DNA of 64,000 nt, from NCBI RefSeq assembly GCF_002834295.1, contig NZ_PISP01000003.1, positions 372,001-436,000 of the forward strand, written 5' to 3'. The translations under genes were made by a program, and so were the position numbers. Source of the stretch: Rhodohalobacter barkolensis (GTDB lineage: Bacteria > Bacteroidota > Rhodothermia > Balneolales > Balneolaceae). Below, piece by piece: positions 1-9,380 of the stretch. The notes below the pieces were generated by a model that did no database searches, had not been told where the DNA came from, and was given only the letters and a program-made list of their open reading frames with translations. The number at the start of each line of letters is the position of its first letter. Within the stretch, counting starts at the first letter, position 1.

Positions 1-284
1 CCTATTACATCAGGCTTAATTATTTTTATCTTGTCAATTAAAGCCAATGTTGCATTTTTTGACCCAAAACCGTGAAGGTCAAACATCCGGGTTTTAAGAC
101 CATGAAGCATCATTTCAGGCCTCGAGCCTACCTTGATTAATTTTGATCGACTATCCTCGCTGCCTGATACACCATAAGCAATACTACTAATATGGCCGTT
201 TTGAATTGCTTTTCGGCCAATCTGCTCCGTGATTCGACCGGTACTGCCCGTATTTACAGACGTATTGATTTGTAATATAATCAT
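1..284 (-). CDS. Glycosyltransferase family 4, N-terminal part (cut by window edge)
   Basis: This is the first 94 codons of a gene that continues beyond position 1. The ATG is the CAT at 282-284, one base after the stop codon of the upstream glycosyltransferase, so the two are probably translationally coupled. The translation begins MIILQINTSVNTGSTGRI, the glycine-rich start of a GT-B enzyme that resembles WcaL/WcaC-type exopolysaccharide glycosyltransferases. The family transfers a sugar from a nucleotide donor to a lipid-linked oligosaccharide at the cytoplasmic face of the inner membrane. The donor and acceptor cannot be told, and the catalytic C-terminal half is outside the window. Confidence 0.75.
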   Translation of the reverse strand, partial: MIILQINTSVNTGSTGRITEQIGRKAIQNGHISSIAYGVSGSEDSRSKLIKVGSRPEMMLHGLKTRMFDLHGFGSKNATLALIDKIKIIKPDVI

Positions 285-285
285 A

Positions 286-1389
286 TTATGATGGCTCTGG
301 CGTAGTTGTAATAAATCTGTAGATTTGTTGTCCGATTCCACTTACTGAATTAGCCTGTATTTTTTTTTCACCAGCTTCACCCATCTGCTGTCGCAGAGAT
401 TCATTATTCATCAGCTTTTCAAGGTTATCCTTAAATGTTTTATCATCAAAAAGATCCACAAGATAGCCGGTCACACCATTTTCAATCATATCCGATGGAC
501 CTGCTATGCAGTTGTATGAAATAACAGGCAATCCGGCTGACATGGCCTCACCGATCACATTCGGGAATCCTTCCGAACTGGAGGTGAATGCAAAAATCTT
601 ACTTTTAAGAAAATATGTATCAACATCCGATATTTTCCCCGTTAAAATAACCTGCTCCTGCAAACCATTGTCTTCAATCACTTTTTTTAAGCGAGTCATT
701 CCATCTTCTTTATTTGCATTTCCTCCAACGATGACGAGCTTCCAATTTCCCGGGTTTGCATTCCGGAATATGGTTAGTAACCGTTCATGATGTTTCGTAG
801 AGATTAATCGCCCCACAGTTAAGACAATATTCTCTTTGTCGGGTACCTTGCCTTTCTTATCAACCTCACGTACGGGATTACCAATAGTACGTATATTTTT
901 ATTATAGCCTTTCTCTCTGTAGATAACCTCTGCTTTTGAAGTTTGTGATATAATTCCCGAAACACCAGGGTATAATATTTTTCTGAGGAGTTCGTGGGGG
1001 GTGTTGAGATTTTTAGCAGGGCTGCACCGATCAGAAATAAACAAGGGCACTTTTAACCCTAAAAGTGAGATTATAACAAAACTGTTCCAATATTCACCGA
1101 AACTCAATACTACATCAGGATCAACACTTTTAACCCTTTGCCGAAGAAACATTAAAGTTTTCAACGTGTGAAGTGTTCTCCATCTATCACTAAATGTCCA
1201 ATCTGGCCGATGTATTTGAACACCGTCAGGCACTTCATAAAAAAGTTCTCGTTCTTTTCCGTACAGTACTAAATGTACTTTAGTATCATGCTTTGCAGAA
1301 AAAAAGCCAGCAAGTTCACTCATTACACGCTCCATTCCTCCGGATTGCAGTGTTGGAATAACAAGACATATTACTTTTTTTCTATTCAC
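286..1389 (-). CDS. Glycosyltransferase family 4
   Basis: A 367-residue GT-B fold retaining glycosyltransferase. The N-terminal lobe starts with a Gly-rich loop (PTLQSGGMERVMSELA, about residues 12-27). The C-terminal lobe has LTVGRLISTKHHERLL and the donor-binding stretch FTSSSEGFPNVIGEAMSAG, which contains the E-x7-E type pair typical of GT4. Length is normal for the family. The start codon is GTG (CAC on the plus strand at 1387-1389), with no convincing in-frame ATG nearby. The gene lies one base upstream of the next GT4 and about 216 bases downstream of another GT4, so it fits a polysaccharide operon. Its sugar specificity is unknown. Confidence 0.9.
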   Translation of the reverse strand: MNRKKVICLVIPTLQSGGMERVMSELAGFFSAKHDTKVHLVLYGKERELFYEVPDGVQIHRPDWTFSDRWRTLHTLKTLMFLRQRVKSVDPDVVLSFGEYWNSFVIISLLGLKVPLFISDRCSPAKNLNTPHELLRKILYPGVSGIISQTSKAEVIYREKGYNKNIRTIGNPVREVDKKGKVPDKENIVLTVGRLISTKHHERLLTIFRNANPGNWKLVIVGGNANKEDGMTRLKKVIEDNGLQEQVILTGKISDVDTYFLKSKIFAFTSSSEGFPNVIGEAMSAGLPVISYNCIAGPSDMIENGVTGYLVDLFDDKTFKDNLEKLMNNESLRQQMGEAGEKKIQANSVSGIGQQIYRFITTTPEPS

Positions 1390-1605
1390 GAATTGATTAA
1401 TTCTATATTTTAATAGGGTATTCAGAGGTATTAATAAATTTCAAAAAACCAATTTTCAACAATTTTTCAAACCAAAATTTACTATCTACACCCAATTTTA
1501 CTTTTATAAATTATGGTTATTTACACTCTGAACTCAAGGCGGCAATCAAATTCTTTCAATCTTTTTTTATATTTAAAACAAGGTTCCAAATACTTTAATC
1601 AAAAA

Positions 1606-2748
1606 TTAAATATTCCCCTCAAATATCTCATGATATGAGTTTAAGACTCGTTCATCATCAAAAAGTTTTGAACGCTCAATAGATTTCTTTCGATAGTGCT
1701 CCAAAAGGTGAGGGTTTTCTAAATATTGTTTCATTTTTTCTGCCAAGTCAGCGTCATCCTGTTCTGCCATCAATCCATACTCACCGCTATTGACCAGTCC
1801 CCGGCATCCTGAACAATTTGTCACAACGGTAGGTACACCCAAAATCATTGCTTCACAAAGAACCGTGGGTAATGCTTCAGAGATAGAGCTCATCACAAAT
1901 ACATCGCTTTTTTTTATTAAAGGGTACGGGTTGGGTAAAAACCCATGCAATATTACTGTATCTTCAAGCTTCAGACTTTTTATCAATCTGCGAATGTTCG
2001 TTTCCTCCTCTCCTGTTCCGGCCAGCTCAATTGTAAACCGGTAACCTTCATCTTTTAATATACCTGCTGCCCTTATCAACCGGTCAAACCCTTTTACCTC
2101 CATAAGACTTCCCACTGCTGAAAAGCGAAATGAGCCCTCTGTTTCTTCCCCATCATTAATTTTGGATTTACTTATGATAGATTCACGATCTACCATATTA
2201 TAAATCACATCCATTTTCGGATACTTACCGAAAACCTCTATAAATTCTTCCATGGCATCTTCAGAAACGAAGTAAATCGCATCAAGCATAGAATAACGAT
2301 TCTTCCTCAATTTTCGGTTATAGCTTTCCTTGCTATAGAACCGATCGTAGTTATCATGTGTTTTATATGAACTATGAATAAAAGCTACTCTCTTCTCTAT
2401 GTTTTCCGAGTAAAAGAGCAGATCAGTAAAATTCGCATCCAAATAGGAGATGCCCACATCATAGGACTTTTCAATTGCCTGCATTTTTCTCTTGAAAAAC
2501 CAATCAATGCTATACTGCCTGTGGATGAAACCGAATACCCGTGCAATAAAATCATTCTTAAAAAAAAATGTTGTGTTTACATAGTCAGGAATATCTTTTA
2601 TGTATGGTCCTTTTTTGGAAACAACAAACAGGTCCACATTAAAACGATTTGAATCGATTTTATGCAGTAAATTAATAAGTGTCCGTTCAGCCCCTCCGGC
2701 CCGAAGTGACGGCATCAATATTAAAATATTTCGTTTCCCGGCCATCAT
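1606..2748 (-). CDS. Glycosyltransferase family 4
   Basis: A 380-residue GT-B glycosyltransferase. The N-terminal motif PSLRAGGAERTLINLL (about residues 13-28) and the C-terminal donor-binding stretch VMSSISEALPTVLCEAMILG are classic GT4 signatures. SLMEVKGFDRLIRA marks the start of the second lobe. It probably adds one sugar to the repeat unit of the surface polysaccharide made by this locus. Its upstream region carries a 13-copy 8-bp tandem array about 100 bases before the ATG, so expression could be affected by repeat length. That effect is inference. Specificity is not known. Confidence 0.9.
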   Translation of the reverse strand: MMAGKRNILILMPSLRAGGAERTLINLLHKIDSNRFNVDLFVVSKKGPYIKDIPDYVNTTFFFKNDFIARVFGFIHRQYSIDWFFKRKMQAIEKSYDVGISYLDANFTDLLFYSENIEKRVAFIHSSYKTHDNYDRFYSKESYNRKLRKNRYSMLDAIYFVSEDAMEEFIEVFGKYPKMDVIYNMVDRESIISKSKINDGEETEGSFRFSAVGSLMEVKGFDRLIRAAGILKDEGYRFTIELAGTGEEETNIRRLIKSLKLEDTVILHGFLPNPYPLIKKSDVFVMSSISEALPTVLCEAMILGVPTVVTNCSGCRGLVNSGEYGLMAEQDDADLAEKMKQYLENPHLLEHYRKKSIERSKLFDDERVLNSYHEIFEGNI

Positions 2749-2852
2749 GTTGAATTTATCTCATCCCCTTATTTATACCCTTTGAAGAGCTTTATAATAT
2801 ATTTTGCAATAATTTTCCGTCACACCTATGCAATTCTTGCCTGTAAATCAAA

Positions 2853-2956
2853 CAGTTCTACAGTTCTACAGTTCTACAGTTCTACAGTTCTACAGTTCTA
2901 CAGTTCTACAGTTCTACAGTTCTACAGTTCTACAGTTCTACAGTTCTACAGTTCTA
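2853..2956. repeat. Tandem array: 13 perfect copies of the 8-bp unit CAGTTCTA
   Basis: The stretch reads CAGTTCTA thirteen times without interruption (104 bp). It lies in the spacer between two minus-strand genes, 104 bases upstream of the GT4 start at 2748 and 136 bases downstream of the deacetylase stop at 3093. The same unit recurs at 42,255-42,294 and, degenerated, at 42,451-42,490 and 44,085-44,120. No coding role is seen. It is a microsatellite prone to slipped-strand length change. Confidence 0.97.
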
Positions 2957-3092
2957 CAACGCAACATATAATGAAGACAAAACTGAAATTTCCTAAATAT
3001 AATTAAATGTGCATAGCGCTACATTTATAAACAATAAGAATAGTATTTTATGACTGAATCAGGCAAATTATAATGATCCAACATCACTCATT

Positions 3093-4226
3093 TTACCGGT
3101 CACTCATTAGCTTGCCTAATTCCACGGATGTCATAAACTCAATATCCGGCCATTTTTTTGTAGCACGAGATAGAAGCTCCTTGAACTTTTTCAGGTTTCT
3201 CGTCCGGTTCTCCGGATGAATATTACCAATAAAGTTGAGGCGGTGCGCACTAATTATCGCCGGTTTTTTCCAGAGAAATGCATTATTAATTCCTTTCATA
3301 CACTCACCAACGCTATCATATGTTTGTGAATATTGAGACGGTTCAAACTCACAATTTCTAACCAGATTTATCTGCTGAGAACTGTTCATCCCCCCCTGGA
3401 TTCGTCGTTTCATCTCATGTTTATTTGCTCCCAGTTTTGGAAAAACTTGGTATTTCATACCCTGTATGAATTGAACACCATTTTCTTTCAGAGTACCATT
3501 CAGATCAGAATGAATAATATAATTGGGTGCGATGAAACTCTCAGAGTTCATTTTAAATATTTCTTTAAAGAGATCAAGCCCCTCTTTCAGTTCCGCCTTT
3601 TGGGTATCAAGATCAGAAGAATTATTTGTATCATATGTTGCTCTTAAATTAATGCCACTACGGGGATTATACTTAGAACCCAGCCAGTTCACGCCTTCAT
3701 TGAAAGCTTTTCTGTACTTGGATCCCGGATCTCTAAGCTGTTTCATCCACTCTTTGATATTCAAGTGTTCCCTTCCATGAAATTGTGGATAGAAAATGCC
3801 GGCTTTCATTCCCTGTTGATAGTACTCCAATGGATTAAATGAAGATCGATATTTTTGATATGATTCCGTAAACACTTCAAAGCCGTACTCTCTGAATTCT
3901 GACTCCTCTATTTTCTGAAAATCGGGATTCGTCATAATGGTGTTCGCAGTAATCACGGCCGGCCGGCCGCGCGAGTCGCGAACTCCCGACAAGACCGAAA
4001 AAAGTGCATCAAAGTCATCCTCGTTTGCCAGTGAGTCGTAGGTAGCATACGGGCACAGGTCAACCCGAATCCCATTTGCCAACAACGAATCAAACACCTT
4101 TTTAGAGGGCATGCAGATACTCCCCCAGTCGTCAGATTCTATAACAATAATTTTCCGTTCTGTTCGCCAGCCCCGCCAATTGTTTAGGTGTCGAGAGATT
4201 TCCTTTTTGAATTGCTTACTATTCAA
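3093..4226 (-). CDS. NodB-like polysaccharide deacetylase homologue (paralogue 1 of 3)
   Basis: A 377-residue protein paralogous to the genes at 14,550 and 20,125. It has the hallmarks of a divergent carbohydrate-esterase 4 / NodB-type barrel: IESDDWGS with Asp32-Asp33 as candidate catalytic base and metal ligand, an FHGREH motif with His150 and His154 as candidate metal ligands, and a late AHRLN motif (His328) as candidate catalytic acid. Such enzymes remove N- or O-acetyl groups from glycans. Whether this one acts on a lipid-linked precursor in the cytoplasm or on the exported chain is unclear, as no signal peptide is visible. The start is TTG at 4226. This gives the same distance to the RGWR-RKIIVIESDDW block as in the two paralogues, and no in-frame ATG lies closer. 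Substrate unknown. Confidence 0.75.
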   Translation of the reverse strand: MNSKQFKKEISRHLNNWRGWRTERKIIVIESDDWGSICMPSKKVFDSLLANGIRVDLCPYATYDSLANEDDFDALFSVLSGVRDSRGRPAVITANTIMTNPDFQKIEESEFREYGFEVFTESYQKYRSSFNPLEYYQQGMKAGIFYPQFHGREHLNIKEWMKQLRDPGSKYRKAFNEGVNWLGSKYNPRSGINLRATYDTNNSSDLDTQKAELKEGLDLFKEIFKMNSESFIAPNYIIHSDLNGTLKENGVQFIQGMKYQVFPKLGANKHEMKRRIQGGMNSSQQINLVRNCEFEPSQYSQTYDSVGECMKGINNAFLWKKPAIISAHRLNFIGNIHPENRTRNLKKFKELLSRATKKWPDIEFMTSVELGKLMSDR

Positions 4227-4469
4227 CTTCTCATCAATGTTTTAAATGTCTGTTTTTATTTAATGTCAATATCAGTGTTATGTAGGAAATTATTAAGGCT
4301 TAAAACAATACGTCAACATAATACCTGTAAAACTATTAAAGGTACAATCTCGTCTGTGTTATTTTAGTGACTTTTTTGTACCGATTTTACTCTCCGTCTC
4401 ATTGGCACCCTATCCTGCCAACATTAAATTTTTTGCGCATTTAGAATCAGTCCTTTTGTAAAAAACTAG

Positions 4470-5171
4470 TTAAACAACTGTTTCCATTTTTTTCAAATTA
4501 TTAAGTGCCCACTTTATTACTTTAATATCAGAACTAGACATTCCGTTAATTTGATATTTTTTAACCCATTCCGGATGGATATGAGTTATTTTAACAGTTA
4601 TTTCATTAAGATCTAAAACTTGTGCTATTGCTAAACGGTGACGACCATGCTCTTCTTTTATTAGACTCCCGTCTCTCCCTATCATTACCTTTACTGAATC
4701 CTTTGCAAGTCCTTCTATAAAACCATTCTTACTCATACTTTTAATAATTTCAACATAATATTGCATATGCATATTAACGCTTTCCACTGAATCTAAAACT
4801 ACTTTTTTGCCTTTCAATTCCTTCACTTCGCCTCGGTTGACTCTTTCGATCATATCTTGATAGCGCCTGCATCTTGTATAATCTAGATCATTTTCAACAA
4901 GCTCTTGAATAAAAATAGATGTGCTGTAGTTTTTAAATAGCATCACGTCCAAATCCCAATTACCTGATAATAACAATGGCTTTCTCAACGTCAAATAGTA
5001 CGGTTTATCCCTCCTCAAAATAAACTTACGAAGGTTATCTCCTTTTTTAAATGGCATCCCATATTGATGGATCAAGTTTGGATTAACTATAATTTTCAGT
5101 TCACTTTTTAGCAATTGATGCCTCTTATCAACCAAAAAATTTTTTATATTTTCTTTTAGCTCCAATCGCAT
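4470..5171 (-). CDS. ParB/sulfiredoxin-fold-like protein of polysaccharide loci (1 of 2)
   Basis: A 233-residue soluble protein not recognised as a named family. Its C-terminal third contains VMIGRDGSLIKEEHGRHRLA followed by VLDLNEITVKI. This is the pattern of the ParB/sulfiredoxin superfamily (small residue, G-x-HR-L-A-A, then a short beta strand), in which the conserved Arg/His region binds nucleotide or phosphate. Upstream is LSGNWDLDV, matching LSGDWDLNI in the neighbouring gene at 5281, so the two are homologous. Members of this fold include CTP-binding ParB, sulfiredoxin and the archaeal serine kinase SerK, so a small-molecule phosphotransfer role is possible but unproven. It stands in a glycosyltransferase/ATP-grasp cluster. 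Confidence 0.6.
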   Translation of the reverse strand: MRLELKENIKNFLVDKRHQLLKSELKIIVNPNLIHQYGMPFKKGDNLRKFILRRDKPYYLTLRKPLLLSGNWDLDVMLFKNYSTSIFIQELVENDLDYTRCRRYQDMIERVNRGEVKELKGKKVVLDSVESVNMHMQYYVEIIKSMSKNGFIEGLAKDSVKVMIGRDGSLIKEEHGRHRLAIAQVLDLNEITVKITHIHPEWVKKYQINGMSSSDIKVIKWALNNLKKMETVV

Positions 5172-5280
5172 AAATCCGGATCTTTCATTTAAATTTTAGC
5201 ACTAAATTAATGAGAAGATGTCGTCTTAAGGGTTAGATAGAAGAATTGAGTTTATAATCTTCAACACAATTTACCTTAAC

Positions 5281-6063
5281 TTAGGCAATCTCTTCCGCCA
5301 ATTTTTTTGTGTATAGCACATTATCTGATGAATTTAATTCACTTATAATATCAGGATGATTTAAGTATTTTTTCAGATTTTTTGGTATTAATCTATCTCC
5401 CAATATTTTCTCTCTCTTCTCTTGCCATAATTTATGTCTTTTCCAGACTTGCACAGGTATCTTCTCAATATTTAGAACAATTGCCATTGACAATCTGTGA
5501 TTTCCCTCAACCGTATAGAAAAACTCCCCGTTTCTGCCTATGTGCACATACAGGGGATCAATCCCTGGGTCACCGTTTCCGGCCGGCAATATTCCAATTG
5601 TTTTTATTGCAGTAAAAAGAGAATCAATATTTTCTTCGTAGTATGCCTCAATCTCTTTTATTGAATTTCGGCCCAGGACCTGCCTGTTCTTCTTTAACAA
5701 ACTTTTATAATGCTGAAATAACGTTGTTTCAATCCACTCTTTCTGCTCAATATATCTTTCATAGATCCCAATATATTTCGAGAACGTTTTTAATCTTTCA
5801 TTTTTTGGTATAATATTTAAATCCCAATCTCCGGATAAAACTTGCCCCTGATAGCTTAAGCCTTTTAATGACCCAGGACACCATCCATAAATGTCGTCAA
5901 TGTTTATGTAAATCGTTTTATCAGTTGGAGCTAAGTGATTGTATCTAACTGAATTTATTTTTTTTTGGAGAGGAGCCATAAGGTGTTTCCCAATAAGCAA
6001 TTTTAACTTAATTGACCCATCTCTGATGAAGTCTTTAAAATTTTTTCCCTTGTAATTGACCAT
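5281..6063 (-). CDS. ParB/sulfiredoxin-fold-like protein of polysaccharide loci (2 of 2)
   Basis: A 260-residue protein that shares an ordered motif series with the downstream gene at 4470: VLSGDWDL (about residues 75-82), a WIETTLFQHY helix, then HIGRNGEFFYTVEGNHRLSM and IEKIPVQVWKRHKLW. The GNHRLSMA block is the superfamily signature of ParB/sulfiredoxin-like domains. The GDWD and W-x2-T blocks define a separate subfamily seen near polysaccharide genes. There is no signal peptide or membrane segment, so it is probably cytoplasmic. It is transcribed with the gene at 4470, 109 bases apart. Function unknown; a nucleotide-dependent kinase or regulator of glycan synthesis would fit the fold, but this is inference. 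Confidence 0.6.
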   Translation of the reverse strand: MVNYKGKNFKDFIRDGSIKLKLLIGKHLMAPLQKKINSVRYNHLAPTDKTIYINIDDIYGWCPGSLKGLSYQGQVLSGDWDLNIIPKNERLKTFSKYIGIYERYIEQKEWIETTLFQHYKSLLKKNRQVLGRNSIKEIEAYYEENIDSLFTAIKTIGILPAGNGDPGIDPLYVHIGRNGEFFYTVEGNHRLSMAIVLNIEKIPVQVWKRHKLWQEKREKILGDRLIPKNLKKYLNHPDIISELNSSDNVLYTKKLAEEIA

Positions 6064-6677
6064 CTCTTTCTGAAATTATGTTGAACTATAAATAGCGCCG
6101 TATTCACTTTCGTTAGTCACTATATTTGATACGCTTAATGTTTAGGTAACAATTTACTAACATTAACATAATATAGATTACATCCAACAATTGCATTAAT
6201 CCTTTCTAAGGATGCATTTGTCAAACTTTTACTTCGTCTGATCAAATTGTATTTCTATATCCGAATTGATTTTATCGGTTATATTTAACAGATATGAGCA
6301 CTCAGTTATATAATTAATAACTTTCAGGGTAGATTGGAGAATGAGTGAATTGAAAGTCGGCAGATGCTATAGAAATCACACTACCAATAGAAAGGCTTCG
6401 AATACAATGATTTGATTTCTACTTGAAAAATTTCTCTTAATACTATTGAGTCATTGGTTTTCTAATAAAGTCCCAAGCCCACTAAATATTCATTCTAAAA
6501 GTTCACCGCGGAGGCGTTTAGACGCAGGGACAGGGTGTTGTGGGATATGAGCAATTCTCAATTACCGGGCTAATGCTTTTGGATGTTATAAGTCAGGATA
6601 AAAAGACAGATGTTTCATTACCACCTACCCAAATCATCACCGCGGCCTTAGCGTCTCCGCGTTAAACCCTCCATGAA
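6064..6677. other. 614-bp non-coding spacer with two CCGCGG-containing repeat copies
   Basis: No open reading frame with coding character was found on either strand. Two related GC-rich stretches stand out against AT-rich surroundings: 6502-6525 (TTCACCGCGGAGGCGTTTAG and four further bases) and 6637-6665 (TCACCGCGGCCTTAGCGTCT, then CCGCG). They share TCACCGCGG in the same direction, and each also contains partly complementary CGGAGGCG/CGTCTCCG arms. They look like remnants of a dispersed palindromic repeat. The left end should hold the promoter of the minus-strand gene at 5281, but no clear consensus was seen. Confidence 0.5.
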
Positions 6678-9380
6678 CTATTTCATGAGCGTCATTTTCC
6701 GTGTTACAATCTCACTACCGGTGATAAACCGGTAGAAGTAGATCCCGCTGGCGAGATTACTTGCATTGAAATTTACTTCATGTGTACCTGCAGAATAATC
6801 AACATTATCAACAAGGTTTGTCACCAGCTGACCGGCCATATTATACACTTTGAGGGACACCTGCTGTGATTCGGCAATAGTAAAACGGATCTGTGTGGTG
6901 GGATTAAATGGGTTTGGGTAGTTTTGCCCTAATTCCGTTCTGAATTCCGAAGCTTCGTCTGTATTGGCCGTAGTAAACTGCCATACCGGACTCCAGCTGC
7001 CTTTTGTATCTCTAATAACGGCCTGCACCCTCCAGGAGTGTACACGGTTGGGCAGAGTAGATCTGTTTATGGTGTACTCCGTTTCTGTGATCACAACTCC
7101 CTCAGCATCTGAATAGAAAAACTCTTCGTGCTCCCCCTTCTCATTCTCCCGTGTTACATGAATAATGTAGTGTTCTGCATCTGCAACAGGGTCCCATTTC
7201 AAGCGAATTGAGTTGGGTACATTTGTGGCTTTGTTCTGTGGTGAAATCTGAACCGGCGCATCAATTTGACCGGGTTCTTCTTTGCCTTCATCATCACCTG
7301 AACCGTCACCCCCCCCGTTTTCTTCATCCAGAACTGTTGTAAATTGACGGGAAGAACTCCAGCTACTGCTGTTGCCATCCTGTATCGAACGCACCTGCCA
7401 TTGGTATTGCGTATTGTGCTGAAGCTGAACAGATGGCGTAAAGGAGGTGCCATCTACATTTTGATCGATAACATAAGAAGAGCTCCCCGCTATTTTCACA
7501 CGGAGCCGGTAGGAATCTGCCCGCTCGTTAGACCAGGTGAATTCCGGAGATAATGAAATATTAGTGGACCCGTTTGAGGGTGAGTTTAATGTGGGAATGG
7601 TGGGTGAAGTATCACCATCGCCACTATTATCCTGTGGCGTTCTGTCTCCATCAAATTTCACACTCCAGCCGGCGCTCTCCAACTTCTGAATGGCATTATT
7701 TACCTCATTCGTATTGGACGGCCCGGCCCCCGTCGATTGATTACTTATATCCAAGATTCCGTTTGTGCCCCAATTTTCCCATTCCGTCCCCAAACGGGAT
7801 TGAACATTTGCCCACATATCAAGAATGATTTGGTCAAGATCTGATTGAGAAAGTGAATTATTTTCCACTTTAAATGTCTTGATTCCACGCATACCACTTA
7901 CATAATTACCATCGCCATCCAAATTAACGGGACTAATTGCACCAACTTCATAAGAGTTTAATCTATTATCACCAAATAGAATGTAAGTCGTACTTGTCAT
8001 GTTTCCAAGTGTAGCAGGTATAGCACCTGAAAAGTCGTTATCTGATAAATAAATTCTTGCTACAGATGTTGCACTCGGCCAATCCGAGGGTAGGCTACCT
8101 GTAAAATTATTTCCATGAGCAAAAATATGTCTTAGTTGGTACATACTGCTTAAATCATCAATAAATTCTCCATTTAAACCAAGGTCTTGCATCTCAATTA
8201 TTTTCATTCCATTAAAAAAACCAGGGCTTGATGAATTTTTCCATGTATCAGGCAGGCTACCACTTACTTCTGTTTGGCTGATAACATAATAACTGAACTT
8301 ATTTGAATCATATTCAGGGTCAATTGAACTTTTAATATTTGTATTCTTGATTGAAAATGTATGCAACTTCGGTAAGTTTCTATTATTAATATGACTTGGA
8401 AAATCACCACTTAAGGGGTTTCCACCTAATAGCAATAACACTAAGCTTGGCAAATTAGACCATGACTGAGGTATTTCACCTGTAAAACCTTGCCCACCAA
8501 ATCTTACTGTCTGCAAGTTCTGTAATCCCCCCAAACTTTCAGGTAATGGGCCAGTTAATATTTCATTAATTGGATTATCTCCTCTACTATGATGAGGATC
8601 ACTACCCCGAATTTGCAAGTTTTTTAGAGTTTTTGCATTTCCTACGTTATCAATATTACCAGTGTGTCCGTTATGATTTAACGCAATAAATTCAATTTTG
8701 GGTAAAGAAAATAACTCTGATGGTATAGTCGTATCATAAAAATAATTCCTTTCTAAAAATAACCGCTCAAGGTTTACCATATTTGAAATTGAAGAAGGAA
8801 TACCTCCTGTAAACTTATTTCCAATATAATCATCCTTTTCAGGATAGGGCCATTTGGTTGTTTCAAGATCAACAACATTTACTTGTCTGTACCCAAGTGA
8901 TGCGACACGTAAATTAGAGAGCTCCCAAAAAGATAAAGGAATATCACCAGTAAGTTTATTGAGACGAATATCTATATATTCTAATTTTTTTAAATTACCA
9001 ATCGACTCTTTAAGTGCGTATCCATCTATTAATTGATACCTACCATCCTCGCTAAGAACTGGCTCATTTTTACTGTCAGTAATATAATTTCTAAGGTTAT
9101 TATTAAATAATCGGAGTTCTGTAACTCGACCACTATTGTTTACAGTAACACCGTATGCAGAACCCATATTTTCAGGTGTCATGGTTTCCCACCCCGAATT
9201 ATTCGTCCAGTCATGACCGTTCGTCACTTCATAGATATCCTGAAGAGCTTCGAAATCTCCCTCTAAGCTGTCTTTATTCTGTGAGAGGGTCGTGATGGGT
9301 ATTATTATAATTGACGATATCAGTAGTAAAAATAGTTTCAAGGATCTCATACGTTTCTGATTCTTAAGCGGATTGAGCAT
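6678..9380 (-). CDS. Secreted leucine-rich-repeat protein with two FnIII-like domains and a type IX secretion tail
   Basis: A 900-residue exported protein. A signal peptide follows a basic start (KLFLLLISSIIIIPITTLSQ, about residues 15-34); Met11 is an alternative start. Residues about 40-560 hold many leucine-rich repeats of the plant-like type (LxNNxLxGxIP, for example LNKLTGDIPLSFWELSNL). Two fibronectin-III-like domains follow (about 595-685 and 710-805, both ending in W-QFTT). The last 85 residues are a Por/T9SS sorting domain: LGQNYPNPFNPTTQIRFTI, then VYNMAGQLV and ASGIYFYRF. The protein is therefore probably exported by Sec, moved across the outer membrane by T9SS and attached to the surface. 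A binding or adhesion role is inferred. It lies among polysaccharide genes but with 590-615-bp spacers on both sides, so it is likely its own transcript. Confidence 0.88.
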   Translation of the reverse strand: MLNPLKNQKRMRSLKLFLLLISSIIIIPITTLSQNKDSLEGDFEALQDIYEVTNGHDWTNNSGWETMTPENMGSAYGVTVNNSGRVTELRLFNNNLRNYITDSKNEPVLSEDGRYQLIDGYALKESIGNLKKLEYIDIRLNKLTGDIPLSFWELSNLRVASLGYRQVNVVDLETTKWPYPEKDDYIGNKFTGGIPSSISNMVNLERLFLERNYFYDTTIPSELFSLPKIEFIALNHNGHTGNIDNVGNAKTLKNLQIRGSDPHHSRGDNPINEILTGPLPESLGGLQNLQTVRFGGQGFTGEIPQSWSNLPSLVLLLLGGNPLSGDFPSHINNRNLPKLHTFSIKNTNIKSSIDPEYDSNKFSYYVISQTEVSGSLPDTWKNSSSPGFFNGMKIIEMQDLGLNGEFIDDLSSMYQLRHIFAHGNNFTGSLPSDWPSATSVARIYLSDNDFSGAIPATLGNMTSTTYILFGDNRLNSYEVGAISPVNLDGDGNYVSGMRGIKTFKVENNSLSQSDLDQIILDMWANVQSRLGTEWENWGTNGILDISNQSTGAGPSNTNEVNNAIQKLESAGWSVKFDGDRTPQDNSGDGDTSPTIPTLNSPSNGSTNISLSPEFTWSNERADSYRLRVKIAGSSSYVIDQNVDGTSFTPSVQLQHNTQYQWQVRSIQDGNSSSWSSSRQFTTVLDEENGGGDGSGDDEGKEEPGQIDAPVQISPQNKATNVPNSIRLKWDPVADAEHYIIHVTRENEKGEHEEFFYSDAEGVVITETEYTINRSTLPNRVHSWRVQAVIRDTKGSWSPVWQFTTANTDEASEFRTELGQNYPNPFNPTTQIRFTIAESQQVSLKVYNMAGQLVTNLVDNVDYSAGTHEVNFNASNLASGIYFYRFITGSEIVTRKMTLMK

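Noticed and set aside
2853-2956. Possible CRISPR array
   Set aside because: The repeat is 8 bp with no spacers between copies, and no cas genes are near. The same holds for the arrays at 22,574 and 42,103.
2782-3006. A 74-residue plus-strand frame across the CAGTTCTA array
   Set aside because: Most of it is the translation of the tandem repeat, and it lacks an upstream ribosome-binding site or family match.
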